Of a stretch of DNA of 64,000 nt, positions 33,635 to 42,276 are shown piece after piece. Below the pieces are notes generated by a model. It was not told the origin of the DNA. It did not search any database and was given only the letters and a program-made list of their open reading frames with translations. The first letter of the stretch is position 1; each line of letters begins with the position of its first letter. The translations under genes were made by a program, and so were the position numbers. The stretch is from Euzebya pacifica (GTDB lineage Bacteria > Actinomycetota > Nitriliruptoria > Euzebyales > Euzebyaceae): the NCBI RefSeq assembly GCF_003344865.1, contig NZ_CP031165.1, positions 2,795,910 to 2,859,909 of the forward strand, written 5' to 3'.

Positions 33635-34267
33635 TCAGACCGCGGGTTCGCCGACGCCGCCGGTACAGGGCGCCCCAGGCTCGGGTGTCTGGGGCCCCTG
33701 GACGAAGGCGCGAAGGAATTCCTCGAGCCGGGGGTCCTCAGCCCCGTCCAACTCGATCTGTCGTCCCCAGGCGGTGGCCACTACCGGTACTGCCATCCCG
33801 CCGCTGGGGCTGACCAGGACGTGGGGGCGCCCTGCGAGACCGTCCTGGATGGCTGCGGGGTCGACCGCGCTGGGGTCGTAGGTCACCCAGACGGCGCCGT
33901 GCTCCATGGAGTGCACCGCGTTCTCCGGTCTGACCGGTTCGGTGTAGATCCCGCAGTTCTGCCACGCCGGATCGTGGGGGCCGCCTGGAGGTGGAAACCG
34001 GTCGTAGGGCACGTCTTCGGAGACGTGGCCCGCACCGGCGACGGGGATCTCGATGGTCCCCTCGGGCACGCCGTCCGCAACGGCTGCCGTTGCGCCGCGC
34101 GCTCCCTCATCGGGCACGCGATCGCCACCGTCGTTGCCCGTTGTCACCAGGACGACCGCGACCACTGCCAACAGCGTGACGCCGCCGACCACCGCGCCCC
34201 TGCCGGTCCGACGTCGTTGCTGCTGCTCGATGTGGGGGTCGGGGTCAATCGCCATCGTTGTGTCCAT
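33635..34267 (-). CDS. DUF3105 membrane-anchored protein
   Basis: 210 residues: a short basic cytosolic tail, one membrane span (AVVGGVTLLAVVAVVLVT) and an exported DUF3105 domain containing YDRFPPPGGPHDP, CGIYTEPV and the strongly conserved HSMEHGAVWVTYDP. His and Cys residues in these motifs suggest a metal or redox site, but none is proven. The start overlaps the end of the DUF305 gene by 23 bases; an internal ATG at 34255 would shorten the overlap. A second DUF3105-like protein is encoded at 42273-42815. Confidence 0.82.
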   Translation of the reverse strand: MDTTMAIDPDPHIEQQQRRRTGRGAVVGGVTLLAVVAVVLVTTGNDGGDRVPDEGARGATAAVADGVPEGTIEIPVAGAGHVSEDVPYDRFPPPGGPHDPAWQNCGIYTEPVRPENAVHSMEHGAVWVTYDPSAVDPAAIQDGLAGRPHVLVSPSGGMAVPVVATAWGRQIELDGAEDPRLEEFLRAFVQGPQTPEPGAPCTGGVGEPAV

Positions 34268-34979
34268 CCATCTCGATCGTGTCCTCCGTCTGGTCCATGT
34301 GCTCGGCTGACGAGGCCTTCACGGCATCGTCCACCGCTCCTGTCCGCTGCTCGATGAGCGCCTGCAAGGTGTCGATCTCGTACTGCTGGGACGCGGCGAT
34401 CACCTCGGCCAACTCGGTGACAACCCGTTCATCGGAACGTTCCAGGACCGCCTCGGCCATGGTGACGCCAGCCCGGTGGTGCTCGATCATGAGCCGCAAG
34501 AAGGTCAGCTCGGCGGTCTCGCCGTTCTGACCGGCCAGCGCGGCGATCTCTGCACGGCTGGCCATGCCCGGCATGTCAGCGGTGCTGTCCATGGCCATGC
34601 CCATCCACGCCATGGAGGCTTGACCGGAGTAGGCAGGCAGTCCCCACAGATCCAGCCAAGCGGTCATCTGACCGATCTGCGCTTGCTGGGTCAGCGCGAT
34701 GTCCGACGCCAAGAGCTGCATTTCGGGGTCTTCGGTCTTGGGTCGCAGCAGCTCGGCCATCTCCACCGCCTGGCTGTGATGGGCGGTCATGTCACGGGCG
34801 AAGCCGGCTTCGGGTGAGCTGTCTCCAGGGACGTCCGTGCCCGCTCCGCCCAGGATGTAGGCGGTGCTGGCCACCACGGCCAGTAGTACCAAGCCGAGGA
34901 GCAGGGTGGTCGGTCGAGGGGCCGGACGGTCGAGTGGTGCGGCGTCAGCCGCTTGCGCTGCCGGGCTCGGGGCGTTCAT
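34245..34979 (-). CDS. DUF305 protein (copper-associated, His/Met-rich)
   Basis: 244 residues with an N-terminal membrane anchor (TTLLLGLVLLAVVASTAYIL) and two DUF305 halves: FARDMTAHHSQAVEMAELL and FLRLMIEHHRAGVTMAEAVL. Each HH-x-x-(A)-x-x-M is a likely metal-binding cluster, and MAWMGMAMD between them adds methionines. DUF305 proteins often travel with copper resistance genes. CAGGAG lies 5 bases before the ATG. It is probably co-transcribed with the DUF3105 gene downstream and is divergent from the copper operon starting at 35283. Confidence 0.85.
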   Translation of the reverse strand: MNAPSPAAQAADAAPLDRPAPRPTTLLLGLVLLAVVASTAYILGGAGTDVPGDSSPEAGFARDMTAHHSQAVEMAELLRPKTEDPEMQLLASDIALTQQAQIGQMTAWLDLWGLPAYSGQASMAWMGMAMDSTADMPGMASRAEIAALAGQNGETAELTFLRLMIEHHRAGVTMAEAVLERSDERVVTELAEVIAASQQYEIDTLQALIEQRTGAVDDAVKASSAEHMDQTEDTIEMDGHNDGD

Positions 34980-35282
34980 GGGGTCTCCTGCAACAGTGCT
35001 GGGGCGGCAACCGGTGTCCGTTGAACAGGGCCGCGCGCGTAGAAGGTGATCGATCGTTGGCGACTGCAGCGGGACGCGGTTCGGTCAGGGGGAGAGGTTG
35101 GATTCCGCGGAAAGGCGTAGTCATGGAATCCGACGGCGGGATCGCCTGCCGAATCGCATGCTCGGGACCGTGCGTCGCGCATCTGTGCAGGTCGAACTGC
35201 GCACGAACCGACGGTAGCACGCGGTGTTCCGTTGGTCGGCGGTGCAGGGCGCGGCCACGACGGCCGCGATACCCTGCGCGCC
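34980..35282. other. Divergent regulatory region upstream of the copper operon
   Basis: A 303-base gap between the reverse DUF305 gene and the forward membrane protein. No gene was found. A perfect 10-base palindrome TTCCGCGGAA lies at 35103-35112 and could be an operator. TACCCT at 35270-35275, seven bases before the GTG at 35283, is a possible -10 box for a leaderless message. Confidence 0.4.
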
Positions 35283-35804
35283 GTGCGACCTCTGACCGCG
35301 GGCGGGTTCCGCTGCCTTCTCGGCGCCGTCGCGGCCCATGCCGCGACGGGTGTGCTGGTGCACGCGGGTTCCATGGGCGGCCCGGACTCCGTGCATGGGG
35401 TACATGCCCCGGCTGGGGTGTTGGCAGGGTTGGCCGTCCTCATCGTCACGATACGTCGACGCGCTCGGGGCCGGGATGCGGCCAGCGTGCGGGATCTTGT
35501 GGCGAGGGCCGCCCTGACGACGGGATACCTCACCGTGGAGGCGGTGGCTGCCGAGGGGTACGGCACCCACCTGCTGCACGATCCGTGGATCCTCCTTGCG
35601 CCTGCCGGTGTGCTGCTGGCGCACATGGTGACGACGGCGCTGGCGACCGCTGTGGTCATGTCCCAGGCGCGGCCGTCGATGCGCGTCGTGCAGGCAACCC
35701 CGGTCCTGCCGCAGGTCCACTGGTGGTTCATCAATCGCTTGGGGGTGTGGTCGAGCTCGCCGAGGCTCGGTCGTGCGCCACCGCGGTCCGCAGCTTTGCG
35801 CTAA
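35283..35804 (+). CDS. Small membrane protein of unknown function at the head of the copper operon
   Basis: 173 residues from a GTG at 35283. About four hydrophobic stretches are visible (LLGAVAAHAATGVLVHAG, VHAPAGVLAGLAVLIVT, LTTGYLTVEAVA, ILLAPAGVLLAHMVTTALAT), with His residues at the membrane edges. The forward frame has the strong third-position G/C preference of real genes here. I do not recognise a family. It ends 50 bases before the CopC-CopD gene and is probably in the same operon. Confidence 0.55.
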   Translation: MRPLTAGGFRCLLGAVAAHAATGVLVHAGSMGGPDSVHGVHAPAGVLAGLAVLIVTIRRRARGRDAASVRDLVARAALTTGYLTVEAVAAEGYGTHLLHDPWILLAPAGVLLAHMVTTALATAVVMSQARPSMRVVQATPVLPQVHWWFINRLGVWSSSPRLGRAPPRSAALR

Positions 35805-35854
35805 TACCACCTGCACACGGGGCCGCTCTGCCCCACACCCCCCGAGGACGCCAC

Positions 35855-37681
35855 ATGTGCTCCACACCTCGGCGACTCAACGCGTCGTCGGTCAGGACCG
35901 TCATGCAGACGGTGCTGCTCCTTGCCCTTCTCGCGTCGACGGGCGTGCTCGGGCTCGCGGGGCCAGCCCGCGCCCACGCCCGGCTGGTCGCCACCGAGCC
36001 AGCCGCGGGGCAGACGATCACCGACGCTCCGGAGATCATCCACCTGACCTACAGCGAACCTATCGAGGAGTCGTTCTCCGGCGTGCAGGTGTTCGATCCC
36101 GCCGGTGAACGTGTCGACGAAGGCGCGCCGATCATCGTCGGGGCGGAGACCACCGTGCCGATCGGGCCGATGGCCCGGCCTGGCACCTACACAGTCGTGT
36201 TCCGCGTCATCGGCTCGGATGGCCACCCGGTGGAGTCCCGCTTCACCTTCGTCTTCGAGCCGGACACGACCGTTGAGCCCTCACCCACGCCGACGGCGAC
36301 CCCGTCGGCCCCGGAAACGACCAACGCCACACCGGTTCCGGCCGACCAGCCCGAGCCGTCGCCGACCGACACCGAAGTCGCCGTCCCGCCGTTGCCCACC
36401 GAGGGCCTCGTGGACGACATCACGCAGATCGATCCGGCCAGCATCGAGCTGCAGGACGCAGGGTCCGGAACCGATCTCGGCCTGCTCGTCGCGCGGGTCC
36501 TGGACTACCTGGCACTCGTCGTCATTGCCGCTGGTCTGGTCGGTGGCATCCTCCTGTACCGCGGCGTCCCGGCCGCCGACGACCGCCGACGATCGATGCG
36601 CCGACTGGTTCGGCTCGGCGGTGTCTCGTTGGTGGTCGCTGGGGGGATGGTGTTCGTCTACGGGCTTTCGGCCGCGGCTGCCGAACCGTTGCCCCAGGTC
36701 CTCCTCGGGTCGGTTCCCGCCCGCTTCGCTGCGACGCGCTTCGGTACCCTGGTCCTGGCGCAGGCCGCGCTGGGACTTGCCATCGTGGTCGGCGCATCGC
36801 GGACCGACCGACGCACGGGGCTGTGGTTGACGCTAGGCGCGGCCGGGGCGGCCGCGGCGCTGCCCGGACTGTGGGGGCATGCCGGTACCACGTCGCCCGT
36901 GCCGCTTGCTGTGGCCACGGATTGGAGCCACGTCGTCGCGTCGGCCGCATGGGTGGGTGGTTTGGCTGTCCTGGTGGTGCACACGACGCGGCAGCCCGCT
37001 TCCCAGGCCGTCGACCCGGTGCTGCGGTTCAGCCAGCTGGCTGGCGTGGTGATCTGGGTGGTCCTTGCCAGCGGTGTCTTCAGCGCCCTGCTCCACATCG
37101 GTGCAGTGGACCAACTGACCGGTACCGGCTACGGCCGACTCGTCATCGCCAAGACGCTCCTCTTCGTCGGCATAGCCGCCCTCGGGTGGCGCAACAGGTC
37201 ACGAGCCATCCCGCGGCTCCGCCGCGAAGTACGTGACGGCGATGGGACCTCCGCGCTTGGCCTGCTCCGACGTCTCGCCGCCGCAGAGGTTGCCCTGATG
37301 CTCATCGCCCTCGGCGTTGCCGGTGGCTTGGCCTCGAGCATCCCTGCAGAGGCCGAAGCAGCGGGACGGGTTGAGTTCGTCGCTGCCGCGCTGACCGACG
37401 AGGACAGCGTCAACGTCACCTTCGACCCGGCCCGGCCCGGAACCAACGTCATGCACATCTACGTGCTGGGACACGACGGCCGCCCTCGGGCCGTGGACGA
37501 CGCCGACATCTCGCTGACCTTGGACGGCCGAGACATCCCCGCCGACCTGGTCCTCTCGGGCCCCGGTCACTACACCGCGCTCAACCAGCAGTTCCCCGAG
37601 GCCGGCGACTACGCCATGGAGATCGCAATCGACATCGACGGCGAGGTTCGCCGCGCCACCGCGACGGTGGTCATCCAGTGA
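35855..37681 (+). CDS. CopC-CopD fusion copper protein (YcnJ-like)
   Basis: 608 residues; GAGGA lies 8 bases before the ATG. The signal peptide is followed directly by His41 (ARA-HARL), the N-terminal copper-brace ligand of CopC, and a second His in SDGHPVESRF. A Pro/Thr linker (about 140-190) leads to a CopD-type domain with around eight spans (ALVVIAAGLVGGILLYRG to MLIALGVAGGLA). The last 110 residues are an extra exported beta domain (GRVEFVAAALTDED, HIYVLGHDGRPRAV). Bacillus YcnJ has the same order and takes part in copper uptake. It leads a long run of overlapping genes. Confidence 0.9.
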   Translation: MCSTPRRLNASSVRTVMQTVLLLALLASTGVLGLAGPARAHARLVATEPAAGQTITDAPEIIHLTYSEPIEESFSGVQVFDPAGERVDEGAPIIVGAETTVPIGPMARPGTYTVVFRVIGSDGHPVESRFTFVFEPDTTVEPSPTPTATPSAPETTNATPVPADQPEPSPTDTEVAVPPLPTEGLVDDITQIDPASIELQDAGSGTDLGLLVARVLDYLALVVIAAGLVGGILLYRGVPAADDRRRSMRRLVRLGGVSLVVAGGMVFVYGLSAAAAEPLPQVLLGSVPARFAATRFGTLVLAQAALGLAIVVGASRTDRRTGLWLTLGAAGAAAALPGLWGHAGTTSPVPLAVATDWSHVVASAAWVGGLAVLVVHTTRQPASQAVDPVLRFSQLAGVVIWVVLASGVFSALLHIGAVDQLTGTGYGRLVIAKTLLFVGIAALGWRNRSRAIPRLRREVRDGDGTSALGLLRRLAAAEVALMLIALGVAGGLASSIPAEAEAAGRVEFVAAALTDEDSVNVTFDPARPGTNVMHIYVLGHDGRPRAVDDADISLTLDGRDIPADLVLSGPGHYTALNQQFPEAGDYAMEIAIDIDGEVRRATATVVIQ

Positions 37682-37728
37682 CCGAACGCCAGATCACCAC
37701 CCCAACCACCCCCTTGGAGGCACATCTC

Positions 37729-38805
37729 GTGCGGCGAACGCTCAGCACTGCCCTGCTCACCTACCTGTTGCTCTCGTTGACCGCGACCCCAGCGCTCGCG
37801 CACGGGCGAGGATCGGACGCGAGCAACTTCGAGTCGAGGATCACCGCAGCACCCGGAGTCGACGGGCTGGAGTGGCGGATCATCAACTCCGACGAGTACC
37901 TGCAGCTGTCGAACACCTCCGAAGCCGAAGTGGTGATCCCCGGCTACTCGGGCGAGCCTTACCTCCGCATCGGCCCCGACGGGGTCTTCCAGAACCTCAA
38001 CAGCCACGCGACGTACGTCAACGAGGACAGGTTCGGCCAGACCGTCGTGCCACAGGACATCGATCTTGAGGGTCCACCTGATTGGGAGCGGATCTCCGAC
38101 GGCAACAGCCATGCCTGGCACGACCACCGGATCCACTGGATGGCCAGCGCCGATCCGCCGGGGGTGGCAACCAACCCCGACGAGGTGCAGTTGGTCAACG
38201 CCTGGACGGTGCCGTTCGAGGTCTCCGACGAAGCATACGAAGTGACTGGCGACCTGAGGTGGGTCCCTGGCGGGAACCCGCTGCTGTGGTTGGCCCCCGC
38301 CCTATTGGTCGTCTCACTGCCCGTCGCCTACGGGCTGCTGCGTACGGAGCCCGACGTCGAGGCCCTCCGCTGGGACGGCCTGGCGAGGATCTCCGGCGGC
38401 ACGCTGCTGGTCATCGGGCTCGCCAACCTCATCAACCTCGCGGACGACCTATTCGCCTCCCCCGTGCCGCTCAGCGAGAGCGCAGTGGCGGCGGTCCAGA
38501 CCGCCTTCTTCATCGCCATCGCCGTATACGGTGCTGTCCGCGCGATTCAGGGCACGGAGGGGGCCTTCACTGCACTCGGGGTGGGGGCAGGCGCTGTCTT
38601 CATCGGCCAGGGGTTGCTGTACGTCTCGGTGCTGTCAGCCTCGCAGACTGCGAGCATCTTCCCAGGGTGGCTCACCCGGCTGGTCGTTGCCCTGAGCATC
38701 GCCCAGGTCATCCCCATGGGTGTCGCCACCGTGGCGGGGATACGTCGCCTGCTGCCGGACTGGGATGACGAGTCGGCTGTCTTCGTGGCAGGTGAGGCGT
38801 CATGA
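37729..38805 (+). CDS. His-rich membrane protein of the copper operon
   Basis: 358 residues. The GTG at 37729 has GGAGG 9 bases upstream and opens a signal peptide ending ALA-HGRG; a GTG at 37678 overlapping the previous stop lacks a good site. The exported N-terminal domain has a conserved-looking NSDEYLQLSNTSEAEVVIPG, YSGEPYLRI and a striking cluster HAWHDHRIHWM (four His) that may bind copper. Five to six spans follow. I have no established function; proteins of this look accompany CopC/CopD in actinobacteria. The end overlaps the next gene by 4 bases (ATGA). Confidence 0.65.
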   Translation: MRRTLSTALLTYLLLSLTATPALAHGRGSDASNFESRITAAPGVDGLEWRIINSDEYLQLSNTSEAEVVIPGYSGEPYLRIGPDGVFQNLNSHATYVNEDRFGQTVVPQDIDLEGPPDWERISDGNSHAWHDHRIHWMASADPPGVATNPDEVQLVNAWTVPFEVSDEAYEVTGDLRWVPGGNPLLWLAPALLVVSLPVAYGLLRTEPDVEALRWDGLARISGGTLLVIGLANLINLADDLFASPVPLSESAVAAVQTAFFIAIAVYGAVRAIQGTEGAFTALGVGAGAVFIGQGLLYVSVLSASQTASIFPGWLTRLVVALSIAQVIPMGVATVAGIRRLLPDWDDESAVFVAGEAS

Positions 38806-40397
38806 CGCGCAGACTTGCCTGGACCGCGAGCATCGCGATGGTCACGGTGCTGCTGGTCGCGGCTGCGCTACCGGCCACTGCGAACGCCGAGGAGCTGTGG
38901 TTCCCGGTGGAGTTGCCGCTGGACAGCTACGCCGATACGTGGGGTGCCCCACGCGGTGGCGGACGCAGCCACGAGGGCACGGACATCCTCGCGCCCCAGA
39001 TGCGACGCGTCTATGCCGCCGCGTCGGGTGAGATCATCAAGGCCCTCGGCGAGGACTGCCAGGACGGGCAGGTCTGTAGCTCCTACTACCTGGCGGTTGC
39101 CGGTGACGACGGCCGCGGCTACTTCTATGTTCACCTGAACAACGACACTCCCGGCCGGCCCGACGGGTGCGACGGACTCGGCGGTGTCGCGGGCGCCTTC
39201 AGCCCCAGGCTGGTCGAGCAGTTGGAAGATGTCGGCACGTTGGCCGGCACGCGCGTGGTACGGGGCGAGCACATCGGTTGGCAGGGGTCATCGGGCAACG
39301 CCGCCTGCGGCGTCGACCAGTTGCACTTCGAGATCTGGTCCGACCACGACTGGGGATCGACCGGCAAGATCAACCCGTATCAGGAGCTGGTCGATGCCGA
39401 AGCTGCAGGGCGTACGGGGGATGGCGCGACAGGCGGAGACGAACCGTCGGTCGTGCGCGACGCCGGTGATGACCGCATCGGCACGGCCATCGCCCTGTCA
39501 CGCACGGCACACGCCGATGCGAGCGGCGTCGTCCTGGTCCCGGCCGAGGATTACGTTCCGGCGCTCGTCGCAGCACCACTGGCTGCACTGCACCACTCGC
39601 CTGTCCTGCTGGTCCCCAGCAACGCTCCGCCACCTGATGCCCTCGTCGATGAGGTCCGTCGACTGGGGGCCACGTCGGCGACCGCTGTCGGCGACATCGA
39701 TGCAGCAGCGCTCGAGGCACTGGTGTATACCACGGGCATCGAGCAGGTTCAGTCGATCCGAGCGGACGGCCCCACCGAGCTGTCAGTCGCGGTCGCCGAT
39801 GCGGTCGTCGCGGGCGGTGGAGATCCGGATCACATCGTGGTGGCCCCTGTCGACCTCGGCGATGGGTCTCGCGGTTGGCCTGATGCGCTGATGGCCAGCA
39901 CCCTTGCCGCGTACCGGCAGGCACCCGTGCTGCTTGCCACCGCTGATGGTCTGACCAACGACGTCAAACGCCACATCGAAGGATCGGGACCCTCGACTGC
40001 CGACGTCGTCGGCGGAACCGCGGTGATCGCCGAGACGGTGGTCGATGACCTCCGGGCTGCTGAGATCCTGACCAGACGTCTGGCGGGCGCCGATCGCTTG
40101 GGAACCGGGCTCGCGGTGACCGCCGCCATCCTCGACGGTCCGTTCGGCGCCGCGGCCAGCGTGCTTCACGTCGCCACGGCCGCCGACTACCCCGACGCGC
40201 TCGCTGCGGGACCGGCGATGGCCGCCCAGGGTTCGGTTCTCGTCCTTGCCGACCCGTCGGGAGACAACCTGTCGGTGCTGGACTGGGTCGGTGCGCGTGC
40301 CGACTCGATCGATGTGATACACGCGATCGGAGGTCGTCTTGCGCTGCCCGACGAGACCGTCTCCGCCCTCGCAGCCGGCGCGACCGGGAGTCGCTGA
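38802..40397 (+). CDS. Secreted M23 metallopeptidase with C-terminal CWB2 repeats
   Basis: 531 residues with a signal peptide. Residues about 35-200 are a LytM/M23 domain: His57 and Asp61 in HEGTD, an inner YFYVHLN, and LHFEIW as the HxH-type third element. It would cut peptidoglycan cross-links. After a Gly/Asp linker, three CWB2 repeats cover about 220-525 (IGTAIALSRTAHADASG, LGTGLAVTAAIL, DVIHAIGGRLALP). A peptidase bound to the wall by CWB2 repeats mirrors the subtilase at 2665-6372. It begins inside the stop of the preceding gene. Confidence 0.87.
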   Translation: MTRRLAWTASIAMVTVLLVAAALPATANAEELWFPVELPLDSYADTWGAPRGGGRSHEGTDILAPQMRRVYAAASGEIIKALGEDCQDGQVCSSYYLAVAGDDGRGYFYVHLNNDTPGRPDGCDGLGGVAGAFSPRLVEQLEDVGTLAGTRVVRGEHIGWQGSSGNAACGVDQLHFEIWSDHDWGSTGKINPYQELVDAEAAGRTGDGATGGDEPSVVRDAGDDRIGTAIALSRTAHADASGVVLVPAEDYVPALVAAPLAALHHSPVLLVPSNAPPPDALVDEVRRLGATSATAVGDIDAAALEALVYTTGIEQVQSIRADGPTELSVAVADAVVAGGGDPDHIVVAPVDLGDGSRGWPDALMASTLAAYRQAPVLLATADGLTNDVKRHIEGSGPSTADVVGGTAVIAETVVDDLRAAEILTRRLAGADRLGTGLAVTAAILDGPFGAAASVLHVATAADYPDALAAGPAMAAQGSVLVLADPSGDNLSVLDWVGARADSIDVIHAIGGRLALPDETVSALAAGATGSR

Positions 40398-40399
40398 GC

Positions 40400-41320
40400 G
40401 TGGCTGAGCATACCGATCACGAGCACCTGAGCGCCGCGACGGCCGGAGGTGCGCACAAGGGCAAGCTCCTGCTGGCCACCGCGCTTGTCGGCGGCTTCTT
40501 CCTCGTCGAGCTTGTCGGAGGACTGCTCACGAACTCGTTGGCGTTGCTCAGCGACGCCGCCCACATGTTCACCGACGTGCTGGGGCTGGGAATGGCCCTG
40601 GCCGCCATCCATGCGGCGTCACGTTCCCGCGGCAACCCGCAACAGACGTTCGGTCTCTACCGCTTCGAGATCCTGGCCGCGCTCGCCAACGCCGTGCTGC
40701 TCTTCGGCGTGGCGATCTACATCCTCGTCGAAGCCATCCAGCGGTTCGGTGAGCCGCCGGAGGTGCTCGCTGCACCGCTGCTGGTCGTCGCGGTCCTCGG
40801 CCTGGTCGTCAACCTGATCGCCTTCGCGCTGCTGCGCAGTGCCGCCACGGAGTCCATCAACGTGGAAGGTGCCTACCTCGAGGTTCTCGCCGACACACTC
40901 GGTTCGGTCGGCGTCATCGCCGCTGCCATCATCATCCAGGTGACGGGGTTCACCCTCGTCGACCCGATCATCGCTGTCGCGATCGGCGTGTTCGTCCTGC
41001 CACGGACGTGGCGGCTGGGCCGCAAGGCGCTGCGCATCCTGACGCAACAGGCGCCCGCGCACCTGGACATGCGCAGGCTGAGGAGCGACCTGCTGGCGCT
41101 CGAGGGCGTCGAGGAGGTCCACGACCTCCATGCATGGACGCTGACCTCAGGTATGGACGTGGTGACGGCCCATGTACTGGCCGGCCCCAGCCACGACACC
41201 CACGACGTGCTCCACCGTACCCGAACGGTCCTCCGAGACGTCCATGGCGTTCTGCACGCCACCCTGCAGGTCGAGGCGGCCGCGCACGCCGACTGCGGCA
41301 ACTGCACTGAGACCTGGTGA
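40400..41320 (+). CDS. Cation diffusion facilitator (CzcD-like) with ExxxD variant site
   Basis: 306 residues from a GTG 2 bases after the preceding stop. Six spans, with a His-containing N-terminus (HTDHEHLSAATAGGAHKG) and the C-terminal domain (HDLHAWTLTSGMDVVTAHV, HGVLHATLQVE). The first transport half-site is normal, HMFTD in LSDAAHMFTDVLG. The second, usually HxxxD in helix 5, reads EVLAD because the codon is GAG. It exports divalent cations by proton antiport; specificity may be changed. The C-terminal CGNC adds a possible metal or thiol site. Confidence 0.9.
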   Translation: MAEHTDHEHLSAATAGGAHKGKLLLATALVGGFFLVELVGGLLTNSLALLSDAAHMFTDVLGLGMALAAIHAASRSRGNPQQTFGLYRFEILAALANAVLLFGVAIYILVEAIQRFGEPPEVLAAPLLVVAVLGLVVNLIAFALLRSAATESINVEGAYLEVLADTLGSVGVIAAAIIIQVTGFTLVDPIIAVAIGVFVLPRTWRLGRKALRILTQQAPAHLDMRRLRSDLLALEGVEEVHDLHAWTLTSGMDVVTAHVLAGPSHDTHDVLHRTRTVLRDVHGVLHATLQVEAAAHADCGNCTETW

Positions 41321-41340
41321 CCACCGACCGAAGGACCGTA

Positions 41341-42276
41341 ATGCTGCACCGACGACACCTCCTGCACGCCACCGCCGCCGGACTGGCCACCGCGCTCCTC
41401 GGTTGCGAGTCCGGCACAACCGTCGACGGACCGACCGTCGCCACCGCGTCCGAGTCGACTCCGGCCACCCGAGCGACACCGGCCAGCGCACTGCTGGAGG
41501 AGGTCGCTCCGGATCGTTCATCGGAGCTGACCGTGATCAACGCCAGCTTCGAGACCCTCACCGGCGATGACCAGCTGTTCGCCTTCGGGCTGGTGGGACC
41601 GGACAACACCCCCGTCACTGGAGCGGAGGTGAGTGTGTGGACAGGCAGCCCGGAGGGCGGACAGGTCAGGGGTCCGGTGCGGGCGAGCTTCCGTGAGGTG
41701 CCCAACCAACCGCTGGGGTTGTACGTGGTCACCCTCGAGCTTCCTGAGCCGGGGACCATCCCGATGGCCGCGGTGACGACTGATGGGGCCGGCGGGGAGA
41801 CAGTCCTGCGCGTGGCCGATCCCGAGACCGCGATCGTGCTGCCGCCAGGTGCGCCTGCCCCCGTCGTGGCGACACCGACGCCCGACGACTTGCTCGGGTT
41901 CGAGCGGTTGTGCACCCTCGACCCGCCCTGCGGCATGCACGAAGTGAGCCTTGACGAGGCGTTGCAGGCTGGTGAGCCGGTGATGCTGACGATCGCAACC
42001 CCCGGCTTCTGCGAGACCGCCATCTGCGGACCGACAGTGGAGGTGGTCGAAGGCATCCGGGCCAGCCGACCTGCCGACAGCCCGATCAGATGGGTCCATG
42101 TGGAGGTCTTCAGCGACGCCGGGGCGACCGTGGCCGATCCGGTGACCGCTTGGCAGCTGCAGTCCGAGCCCTGGATCTTCGGCGTCGGGTCGGACGGACA
42201 GATCACCGGACGGCTCGACGGTCCCCTCACCATCCTCGAGGACGAGATCGCCGCCTTGGCAGACCAGATCGCATGA
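41341..42276 (+). CDS. Lipoprotein with thioredoxin-like domain
   Basis: 311 residues from the ATG at 41341, which has GAAGGA 7 bases upstream. The signal contains a twin-Arg-like RR and lipobox LLGC. The first half is a beta-rich domain (LTVINASFETLTGDDQLFAFGL). The second half has the outline of a thioredoxin fold with EPVMLTIATPGFCETAICGP, a C-x4-C rather than C-x2-C, and HVEVFSDAG. It is similar in layout to thiol proteins linked to SCO and copper genes. It overlaps the next gene by 4 bases. Confidence 0.7.
   Translation: MLHRRHLLHATAAGLATALLGCESGTTVDGPTVATASESTPATRATPASALLEEVAPDRSSELTVINASFETLTGDDQLFAFGLVGPDNTPVTGAEVSVWTGSPEGGQVRGPVRASFREVPNQPLGLYVVTLELPEPGTIPMAAVTTDGAGGETVLRVADPETAIVLPPGAPAPVVATPTPDDLLGFERLCTLDPPCGMHEVSLDEALQAGEPVMLTIATPGFCETAICGPTVEVVEGIRASRPADSPIRWVHVEVFSDAGATVADPVTAWQLQSEPWIFGVGSDGQITGRLDGPLTILEDEIAALADQIA

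Noticed and set aside
34976-35867. Reverse frames of about 250 codons over the copper-operon head
   Set aside because: The forward frame has membrane segments and consistent third-position G/C; the reverse frames are Arg/Pro-rich without motifs.
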